In this document: in pieces, positions 1-5,880 of the stretch | Position numbering within the stretch: the stretch's first letter is position 1 | Layout: each line of letters begins with the position of its first letter | Assembly (NCBI GenBank): GCA_900547945.1 | Contig: URIT01000162.1 | Location: 1-6,077 of the forward strand | Reading direction: 5' to 3' | Length of the DNA: 6,077 nt | DNA from: an uncultured bacterium | GTDB lineage: Bacteria; Verrucomicrobiota; Kiritimatiellia; RFP12; UBA1067 | Position numbers and translations under genes: made by a program | The notes under the pieces: generated by a model | The model's input: only the letters and a program-made list of their open reading frames with translations | What the model was told of the DNA's origin: nothing | Databases searched by the model: none

Positions 1-117
1 GCCGAGGCCGAGAAACCTGCGGAAGAGGCCAAGCCCGCCGAAGAGGCGAAGCCGGTGGAGGAAAAGCCCGCCGTCGCCGAGGCCAAGCCGGTCGCCGAGG
101 CGAAGCCCGTCCAGAAC
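1..117 (+). repeat. Hexapeptide AEEAKP-type coding repeat in the secretin N-terminal region
   Basis: Roughly 18-nt units encode variants of AEEAKP, AEAKPV and VEEKP in succession, starting at the window edge and ending near the codons for VQNKIEPV. The translated stretch is rich in Ala, Glu, Lys and Pro, so it is probably an extended or disordered spacer between the unseen N-terminus and the TPR-like helices. Such repeats can change length by slippage. The array probably continues upstream of the window. Confidence 0.75.
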
Positions 118-2925
118 AAGATCGAGCCGGTGGCCGGCCCCGTCAATCCGGATGCCGCGCTCATCAGCGATCTCGTCGCGACGGAGACGCTGCGCCGTCA
201 GGCGCTCGACGCCCAGGCCAACAAGGAACTCGGCGTGGCGCGGGCCGCGATGGAGGCGCGCGACTGGGAGACGGCGTTCAAGCAGTACCGCTTCGCCCTT
301 GCGCACCTGAGCGACCGCGAGGATGCGGCGCAGTGGCGCAAGGAGTGCCGCGAGGGCATGGCCGAGGCGAAGTACCGTGCGGCGAAGCAGGCGCTCAAGG
401 ACGGTGACCTCGAGCATGCCGAGATCTACGCGAAGGAGGCACTGGCCGAGCGCCACCCGCACGCCGCCGCGTTCCTGGATTCGCTCAAGGCCGAATCCGT
501 ACAGGAGGCCGAGACGGATGTTTCCGAAATCAAGCACCGTCGGAACGACGCGGACTACAAGCAGGACCGCGACCTGATCCGCAAGCGCATCCGCCTCTCC
601 GCCCAGTACCTCGCCGTGGCGGACCTCGCGAACGCCCTCGACCAGGTCGACCTCGTGCTGCGTGGCGATCCCTACAACGAGGAGGCGATTGCGCTCCGCG
701 ACCGCATCCAGCGCAAGCGCGACCTGATCATCGACAAGGAGCGCGAGGCGACGCGCAAGGGCATGATTGCCGACGTGGGCGCCGCGTGGCGTCCGGTGTA
801 CGCGGTGAACTCCGCCGACCTGAAGACGGTTTCGGGCGGCACGGCGAAGTCCCCGCTCGGCGGCGACGGCGAGCGTTCGGTCGAGCAGTCGATCGAGAAG
901 CGCATGAAGGAGATGATGCTCCCGGCGATTTCCTTCCGTCCGCCGGCGACGATCATCGACGCGGTGGACTACTTCCGCCAGGCGTCGAAGGACTACGACC
1001 GTCCCGAGATCCCCGTTGACCAGCGCGGCTTCAACTTCGTCCTCCAGCTCGGCACGGCGCTGAAGAACAGCGGCGCGGCGGATGCCGGTGCGGCGAAGGG
1101 CGGCAACGACAATGCGTTCTCGTCCGATGCGGGCGACGAGGGCAATGCCGCGGCGGGCGACGTCCCCGTCATCCCGAATGTGACGGCGTCGAACATCTCC
1201 CTCTACGAGGCCCTGAAGCTCGTCTGCCAGGTGTGCAACCCCGCCTTCAAGTTCAAGGTGCAGGGTTCGGTCGTGATGGTGATGCCGAAGACGATGACGA
1301 CGGACGAACTCGTCACGCGCACCTACTCCGTCGTCGAGTCCTTCGTCGACCGCATGAACGACGCCTCCAACTCGCTTAAGGACAGCAAGGCGGGCGACTT
1401 CAGCGGCGGCGGCGACGACGACGGCGGCGAAAGCCCCGAGAACCAGTGGAAGGCCTACTTCGAGGATCTCGGCGTCACCTGGCCGCAGAACTCCCGCATC
1501 AAGTACATCAAGGCCGTCGGCAAGCTGCGCGTCACGAACACGGAAGACCAGCTCGCCATCCTGGAGGACGCCCTCAACGAACTGAACGTCACCCCGTCGA
1601 TGATCGAGATCGAGACGCGCTTCGTCGAGGTCGCCCAGGAAGACCTCAACTCCCTCGGCTTCGAGTGGCTGCTCAACAGCGACTACTCCTTCAACGTCGG
1701 CGGCAAGCTCGCGAAGGTGCTCAACCTCAAGGACATCAAAAACTACGATATGACGTCGACCACCACGACGACCGGCGGCAACACGCTTGACTACGATGCC
1801 AACGGGAACCTGATCGGCGTTCGGCCGGGTTCGACGACCACGACCACCACGGGCAAGGGCGGCGGCTGGTCGCGCTGGAACGACATCACGCACGGTAACT
1901 GGGTCAAGACGGGCGTCTTCACGCCGACGGCCGAAAATCCCACGTACACGGGCCCCGGGAAGGTCGATGCGAACAACAACATCTTCCAGCTCGCGAAGAC
2001 GGGCAAGAACGTCGGTATCAACGCGATTGACGGCTCCACCTACCAGACGGGCATGCGCTACCTCAGCACGGAGGGCAACCACATCTCCGGGCAGGGCGCG
2101 AGCGTGAACGACAAGTTCATGAAGATCAACGCCTTCCTCGGGAACGCCGACCTCTCGATGATCCTGCACATGCTCTCGCAGCGCAGCGACACGGACCTCC
2201 TCTCCGCGCCGAAGGTCGTCACGAAGAGCGGCAACGAGGCCGTCATCAAGGTCGTCACGATCTACCGCTACCCGCAGGACTACGACGTGACGATCCAGTC
2301 TACCTCCTCGGGTTCGGGGACGTCGGTGAGCGGAAGCACGACGGGCGGCAGCGACGGCAAGATCCTCCCGATGGTCGAGCCGCAGAACTTCGAGACGCAG
2401 GAAGTCGGTGTGATCCTCACGGTGACGCCCGAACTCTCGCCGGAAGGCCTCATCAACCTCGCGCTGGAGCCCAAGGTCGTCTCCGAGCCGACGTGGAAGG
2501 ACTACGGCATGAAGGTGCCGATGTCCGCCGTGATGTCTTCGGCGGCGCAGACCCTCGCGCTCGCGAGCGGCGACGAGAGCATGAACTGGTTCTCCGTGCC
2601 GATGGAGCAGCCCTTCTTCAAGGAGCGCTCGATCAACACCCACGTCACGCTTTACAACGGCTCGACGATCGTGATGGGCGGCCTCATCACCGAGGAGCGC
2701 AAGTCGATGGAGGACAAGATTCCCTTCCTCGGGGACATTCCCTTCATCGGTCGCCTCTTCCGCAGCCGCAGCGAGTGGTCCAACAAGCGCAACCTCCTGA
2801 TCTTCGTCTCGGCGCGCCTCGTCGACCCGAACGGACGCCAGATCATCCAGAACCAGGATTCCGACACGACGGCCGCCGCCTCCGACAAGGACGTGAAGGC
2901 CACGCCCGCGCCGGAAGCGAAGTAG
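1..2925 (+). CDS. Secretin family outer-membrane channel protein (5' partial)
   Basis: The reading frame is open from base 1 to the TAG at 2923-2925, so at least 974 residues are present and the true start and any signal peptide lie upstream; the GTG at 55 is only an internal valine codon. In order: an Ala/Glu/Lys/Pro-rich stretch (1-117), TPR-like amphipathic helices (about 220-500 and 580-770), an N0/STN-like region (about 915-1290) split by an Ala/Gly/Asp-rich loop, a second N-type segment (about 1440-1590), then the secretin domain from about 1588. Secretin hallmarks are the IEIETRFVEV strand, VGVILTVTPELS (from 2404) and, near the end, IPFLGDIPFIGRLFR (2719-2763). Secretins form multimeric gated channels in the outer membrane for type II/III secretion or type IV pili. 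The TPR-plus-secretin layout resembles Amuc_1098-type proteins of PVC bacteria (inference from memory). Two Thr/Ser/Gly-rich inserts (about 1750-1870 and 2296-2360) probably form loops. The secretin identity is firm; the exact machine it serves is not visible here. Confidence 0.93.
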   Translation, partial: AEAEKPAEEAKPAEEAKPVEEKPAVAEAKPVAEAKPVQNKIEPVAGPVNPDAALISDLVATETLRRQALDAQANKELGVARAAMEARDWETAFKQYRFALAHLSDREDAAQWRKECREGMAEAKYRAAKQALKDGDLEHAEIYAKEALAERHPHAAAFLDSLKAESVQEAETDVSEIKHRRNDADYKQDRDLIRKRIRLSAQYLAVADLANALDQVDLVLRGDPYNEEAIALRDRIQRKRDLIIDKEREATRKGMIADVGAAWRPVYAVNSADLKTVSGGTAKSPLGGDGERSVEQSIEKRMKEMMLPAISFRPPATIIDAVDYFRQASKDYDRPEIPVDQRGFNFVLQLGTALKNSGAADAGAAKGGNDNAFSSDAGDEGNAAAGDVPVIPNVTASNISLYEALKLVCQVCNPAFKFKVQGSVVMVMPKTMTTDELVTRTYSVVESFVDRMNDASNSLKDSKAGDFSGGGDDDGGESPENQWKAYFEDLGVTWPQNSRIKYIKAVGKLRVTNTEDQLAILEDALNELNVTPSMIEIETRFVEVAQEDLNSLGFEWLLNSDYSFNVGGKLAKVLNLKDIKNYDMTSTTTTTGGNTLDYDANGNLIGVRPGSTTTTTTGKGGGWSRWNDITHGNWVKTGVFTPTAENPTYTGPGKVDANNNIFQLAKTGKNVGINAIDGSTYQTGMRYLSTEGNHISGQGASVNDKFMKINAFLGNADLSMILHMLSQRSDTDLLSAPKVVTKSGNEAVIKVVTIYRYPQDYDVTIQSTSSGSGTSVSGSTTGGSDGKILPMVEPQNFETQEVGVILTVTPELSPEGLINLALEPKVVSEPTWKDYGMKVPMSAVMSSAAQTLALASGDESMNWFSVPMEQPFFKERSINTHVTLYNGSTIVMGGLITEERKSMEDKIPFLGDIPFIGRLFRSRSEWSNKRNLLIFVSARLVDPNGRQIIQNQDSDTTAAASDKDVKATPAPEAK

Positions 2926-2930
2926 CGGTC

Positions 2931-3872
2931 ATGAGAATCGCCCTCACAGGCGGCATCGCCTGCGGGAAGTCCACGCTTGCCAAGTTCCTCCGGGAACTTG
3001 GCATTCGTCTTCTCGACGCCGACGACGTCGTGCATGAGCTGGAGGCCCCCGGCGGTGCGGCCGTTCCCGCCATCGTCGCCCGCTTCGGCGCGGGCGTCCT
3101 CGCCGCCGACGGATCGGTGGACCGCCCGAAGCTCGCCGGGATCGTCTTCGCGGACGCCGCCGCCCGCCGCGACCTCGAGGCGATCCTCTTCCCCCTCGTC
3201 CGCTCCCGCCTCCGGGCCTTCACCTCCGCAGCGGCGCGCCGAGGACGTCGCGCCCTACCAACGCCCGATGCATGCCATGATGGTGTTCCAACGGTCGATA
3301 CGGCGTCTCGGGGAAATCACGTTCCAACGGTTGACGTGGAATCCTTCAGAAATCACGTTCCAACGGTTGATGTGGAGTCCTTTGGAAATCACGTTCCAAC
3401 GGTTGACGTGGAATCCTTTAGAAATCACGTTCCAACGGTTGATGTGGAATCCTTTGGAAATCACGTTCCATTGGTAGGGGCGGACGTCCTCGGCCGCCCG
3501 CCCTCCACCGCCCCTGCCCCGCCCTCCACCGCCCCTGCCGCGCCCTCCACCGCCCCCGTCTCCCGCCCGCCCTCCACCGTCCCCCTTTACATCGCCATCA
3601 TCCCGCTCCTTTTTGAGTCGCACTGGGAGGGCGATTATGATATAATACTCGCAATCACATCCCCATTGGAATGTCAGATTCATCGCATGATGCGCACACG
3701 CGGGTATTCGCGTGTACAGGCAGAGGCGAGACTTGCGGCGCAGATGCCCGTGGCCGAAAAGGCCGCGCGAGCCGATTTCGTCGTGGTCAATGATTCCACC
3801 CATGAACATCTCAAGGATGAAGCCAGGCGACTCGTTGCCTGGCTGAAGGAAAGAGCGAAATATGAGCAGTGA
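2931..3872 (+). CDS. coaE: Dephospho-CoA kinase with a large in-frame insertion
   Basis: CoaE phosphorylates the 3'-OH of dephospho-CoA with ATP, the last step of cytosolic coenzyme A synthesis. The 313-residue product has the P-loop GGIACGKS (residues 7-14), DADDVVHEL (29-37), the PLLFESHWE strand motif (225-233) and the C-terminal segment RLAAQMPVAEKAARADFVV (267-285), all as expected for the family. E. coli CoaE is about 206 residues. The excess is one block at about residues 102-216, between the helix ending FTSAA and the strand VPLYIAIIPLLFE, where E. coli has only a few residues. The block is made of 36-bp repeats (NHVPTVDVESF plus R or G) and PSTAPA-like repeats. Flanking catalytic segments stay in frame, so the gene is probably functional, though this is unproven. 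ATG at 2931 is chosen because it immediately precedes the P-loop strand; it lies 5 nt after the secretin stop with only a weak GGAAG at 2913-2917, suggesting translational coupling. The distal part (from about 3590) is much less GC-rich than the proximal part. Confidence 0.92.
   Translation: MRIALTGGIACGKSTLAKFLRELGIRLLDADDVVHELEAPGGAAVPAIVARFGAGVLAADGSVDRPKLAGIVFADAAARRDLEAILFPLVRSRLRAFTSAAARRGRRALPTPDACHDGVPTVDTASRGNHVPTVDVESFRNHVPTVDVESFGNHVPTVDVESFRNHVPTVDVESFGNHVPLVGADVLGRPPSTAPAPPSTAPAAPSTAPVSRPPSTVPLYIAIIPLLFESHWEGDYDIILAITSPLECQIHRMMRTRGYSRVQAEARLAAQMPVAEKAARADFVVVNDSTHEHLKDEARRLVAWLKERAKYEQ
3238..3494. mobile_element. Candidate palindromic repeat element with terminal inverted repeats, inserted in coaE
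   Basis: Left end 3238-3261 and right end 3471-3494 are inverted copies of each other. Each has GCCGAGGACGTC outermost and CCCTACCAA innermost (read inward), separated by three non-matching bases, giving 21 of 24 matches. Between them lie the 36-bp direct repeats. The 257-bp unit has no transposase and no evident target-site duplication, so it would be non-autonomous (MITE-like or REP-like) if mobile. It coincides with the stretch absent from ordinary CoaE proteins. Its AT content is clearly higher than that of proximal coaE (a 36-bp unit is about 44% GC; 3121-3180 is 78%). Mobility is inferred; the inverted ends and the in-frame position inside coaE are seen directly. Confidence 0.6.
3279..3470 (+). 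repeat. Array of 36-bp direct repeats without spacers
   Basis: Four near-identical 36-bp units occupy 3315-3350, 3351-3386, 3387-3422 and 3423-3458. A degenerate unit precedes them (3279-3314, DGVPTVDTASRG) and a partial unit follows (3459-3470). In the coaE frame each unit encodes NHVPTVDVESF then R or G. Units 1 and 3 end in AGA and have GAC; units 2 and 4 end in GGA and have GAT, so the array has a 72-bp higher-order period. Units 1 and 3 differ at one base, as do units 2 and 4. Each unit holds an imperfect palindrome, for example CACGT and CAAC facing GTTG and ACGTG at 3318-3338. Confidence 0.95.
3501..3581 (+). repeat. Pro/Ser/Thr/Ala-coding short repeats
   Basis: The word CCCTCCACC recurs at 3501, 3522, 3543 and 3570: three copies at 21-nt spacing, then one at 27 nt. 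In the coaE frame this reads PPSTAPA, PPSTAPA, APSTAPV and PPSTVP (residues about 190-218). It lies outside the inverted repeats but still inside the segment that ordinary CoaE lacks, joining the element to the conserved strand VPLYIAIIPLLFE. It probably forms a flexible, extended linker. Confidence 0.85.
3638..3646 (+). promoter_or_regulatory. Candidate extended -10 promoter within coaE, driving rho
   Basis: TGATATAAT combines a perfect TATAAT (3641-3646) with an upstream TGn, the extended -10 form that can work without a good -35. No good -35 is seen at 16-18 bp; TTGAGT at 3613-3618 is 22 bp away, too far. Transcription would start near 3653, leaving a leader of about 200 nt before the rho ATG. 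The surrounding 60 nt (3601-3660) are about 47% GC in a GC-rich window. The same bases encode conserved CoaE residues (DYDII), so the match could be chance. Confidence 0.35.
3846..3855 (+). promoter_or_regulatory. Ribosome binding site for rho
   Basis: AAGGAAAGAG lies about 6-11 nt before the ATG at 3862 and within the last codons of coaE. It is the best Shine-Dalgarno-like match near this start and supports choosing the ATG that overlaps the coaE end (coaE stop TGA at 3870-3872), an arrangement suited to translational coupling. Confidence 0.6.
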
Positions 3873-5859
3873 AGATCCCGTTGCGCCGCAGGTGTCCTGG
3901 TCGCCTGCGGAATTGCCGGAGACAACGGCAAAGGCTTTGCAGGACAAGGAGGAGGCGCGCGCGAAGCGCGGCGCGAAGAAGGCGGCGGCGGCGCTTGCCG
4001 AGACGGTGGCCCCTGAAGGCGGCGCGGAAGCCGCCCCGGTGAAGAAGCGCCGCGGGCGCCCGCCGAAGAAGGCGGTGGCAGATGCCGCCGCCGGAAACGA
4101 TTCGGGTTCTGCATCGGTGCCGGCCCCGGCACCGCTCGCGGAGCCAGTTTCTGGCCCGAAAGCCGAGGCTTCCGTGCCTTCCGCGCCGGCGGCGGATGCG
4201 GCGGCGGCGCGCGTCCCTCCCGCGCCATCTCCTGACCCGAAGGCCGAGTCTGCGCCGACGGCTTCGCCCGCTCCCGCGCCGGGAGGGACGCGTTCCGTCG
4301 CGTCCGTCCCCCCCACGTCCGACCCCGTCCCCCGCCCGGAGGGCCCGCAGCAGCCGCTCTCCAAGCGCCAGCTGCGCCGCCAGCAGTGGCTTGCGAACCG
4401 CGCGGCGCGCATGGGTAACCGAAACGGCGGCTTCACCGGCAGCGGCGGCAACAACGCAAACAACGGCTTCAACGGCGGTGCGGCGCATGCGCCGCACCCG
4501 CAGGGCAACCGCCGTCCGCTGGACGCGCGTCACCAGCACCAGCAGCCGCGCTACGAGCCGCCGCCGCCCAGCGTGCCGCGCAATCCCGATCTGCCCGAGT
4601 ACCGGCTGCAGGACATCCACAGTTGGGACAACGGGACGATCGTCGAGCGCATGATGCCGGACGCGAACCCCGAGGACCTCGGCGCGATGAAGCGCCACGA
4701 GATCATCTTCGCGGCCATCCGTAACTACCTCTCGCGCGGCGGCGCCGTCGCGGCGACGGGATGCCTGAAGGTCGAGAAGGAAGGCTACGGCTTCCTGCGC
4801 AGCGCGAAGACGAACTTCCTCGCCTGCCCGGAGGACGTCTTCATCCCGCAGCAGCAGATCCGCCGCCACGCGCTCCGTACGGGCGACATCGTGGAGGGCC
4901 CGATCCGCGACCCGCGCGACAAGGACCGCTACTTCGTTCTGGGCAACGTCGTCTCGGTGAACGGCAAGACGCCGAGCGAGGCCGCCCGCATCGTCCACTT
5001 CGAGAACCTCACGCCCACCTTCCCCACGCGGCGGATCGTGCTGGAGACGACGCCAACCGAGCTGTCCATGCGCGTCGTGGACCTCTTCACGCCGATCGGC
5101 TTCGGCCAGCGCGGCCTCATCGTCGCGCCGCCGCGCGTCGGCAAGACGGTCCTCCTCCAGAAGATGGCGAACGCCATCACACGCAACCACCCCGAGGCGA
5201 TCCTCATCGTGCTCCTCATCGACGAGCGCCCTGAGGAAGTGACGGACATGCAGCGCAACACGAAGGCGATGGTGCTGTCCTCGACGTTCGACGAGGAGCC
5301 GCAGCACCACGTGGACGTGGCGGACATGGTGATCGAGATGAGCCGCCGCCAGGCCGAGAACGGCAAGGACGTCATCATCCTCCTCGACTCGATCACCCGC
5401 CTCGCGCGCGCCTACAACACCGTGCAGCCCCACTCCGGCAAGATCCTCACAGGCGGCGTGGACGCGCTTGCCCTCCACCGCCCGAAGCGCTTCTTCGGCG
5501 CGGCCCGCAACATCGAGGGCGGCGGTTCGCTCACGATCCTCGCGACGGCACTCATCGACACGGGCTCGCGCATGGACGAGGTGATCTTCGAGGAGTTCAA
5601 GGGCACCGGCAACATGGAACTCGTCCTCGACCGTGGCCTCGCCGACAAGCGCATCTTCCCGGCGATCGACATCGAGAAGAGCGGCACGCGCAAGGAGGAT
5701 CTGCTCCTCGCCCCGCTCGAACTGGAGAAGACCTGGGCCCTGCGCCGCGTCCTGACGGACGCCGGTCCCGAGCGCGCCATGCAGAGCGTGATCGGCGGCA
5801 TGAAGAAGTTCAAGTCGAACCCGGAGTTCCTCCTCTCCCTCGACCTCAAGAACGTCTAG
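3862..5859 (+). CDS. rho: Transcription termination factor Rho with a long disordered N-terminal extension
   Basis: Rho is a hexameric RNA-dependent ATPase/helicase that binds nascent RNA and ends transcription. The 665-residue product contains the full core from about residue 241. It has a Rho N-terminal helical part, the cold-shock-like RNA-binding fold with YGFLRS (309-314), the P-loop APPRVGKT (422-429; E. coli has APPKAGKT), LLIDERPEEVT with the predicted catalytic Glu455, the Walker B-type strand VIILLDSITRLARAYN (Asp509), the Q-loop region LTGGVDALALHRPKRFFG, and SGTRKED with the arginine finger at Arg610. E. coli Rho is 419 residues, so about 240 residues are extra at the N-terminus. 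These are Ala/Pro-rich, with a basic AT-hook-like KKRRGRPPKK (61-70), a basic QLRRQQW stretch and an Asn/Gly-rich tract (about 186-205). Such extensions are known in other Rho proteins of high-GC bacteria and Bacteroidetes and are expected to be disordered. The start overlaps coaE by 11 nt. Core identity is certain; the role of the extension is inferred. Confidence 0.98.
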   Translation: MSSEDPVAPQVSWSPAELPETTAKALQDKEEARAKRGAKKAAAALAETVAPEGGAEAAPVKKRRGRPPKKAVADAAAGNDSGSASVPAPAPLAEPVSGPKAEASVPSAPAADAAAARVPPAPSPDPKAESAPTASPAPAPGGTRSVASVPPTSDPVPRPEGPQQPLSKRQLRRQQWLANRAARMGNRNGGFTGSGGNNANNGFNGGAAHAPHPQGNRRPLDARHQHQQPRYEPPPPSVPRNPDLPEYRLQDIHSWDNGTIVERMMPDANPEDLGAMKRHEIIFAAIRNYLSRGGAVAATGCLKVEKEGYGFLRSAKTNFLACPEDVFIPQQQIRRHALRTGDIVEGPIRDPRDKDRYFVLGNVVSVNGKTPSEAARIVHFENLTPTFPTRRIVLETTPTELSMRVVDLFTPIGFGQRGLIVAPPRVGKTVLLQKMANAITRNHPEAILIVLLIDERPEEVTDMQRNTKAMVLSSTFDEEPQHHVDVADMVIEMSRRQAENGKDVIILLDSITRLARAYNTVQPHSGKILTGGVDALALHRPKRFFGAARNIEGGGSLTILATALIDTGSRMDEVIFEEFKGTGNMELVLDRGLADKRIFPAIDIEKSGTRKEDLLLAPLELEKTWALRRVLTDAGPERAMQSVIGGMKKFKSNPEFLLSLDLKNV

Positions 5860-5880
5860 CGCAGGGCGTCCCCACGCCGC

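Noticed and set aside
55..57. GTG as the secretin start
   Set aside because: The frame is open to base 1 within the same AEEAKP repeat, so the gene begins upstream; no signal peptide follows the GTG.
2493..2930. Upstream extension of the coaE frame to an ATG at 2493
   Set aside because: The extra residues are an out-of-frame shadow of the secretin C-terminus; the ATG at 2931 gives the expected CoaE N-terminus.
3279..3470. CRISPR array, because repeats are 36 bp
   Set aside because: The units are contiguous with no unique spacers, are read through by coaE, and no cas gene is nearby.
2977..3477. Second forward frame through the repeat array (FQRL.WNP repeats)
   Set aside because: It overlaps conserved CoaE coding in another frame, shows no domain, and stops just inside the right inverted repeat.
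2931..3872. coaE as a pseudogene disrupted by the insertion
   Set aside because: The frame is open throughout, with P-loop, DADDVVHEL, PLLFES and the C-terminal motif intact; loss of activity cannot be excluded but is not shown.
3255..4508. 417-codon minus-strand open frame covering the coaE insert (WNVIS repeats)
   Set aside because: It crosses from the repeats into the antisense of coaE and rho, with no recognisable domain; the + strand genes explain the region.
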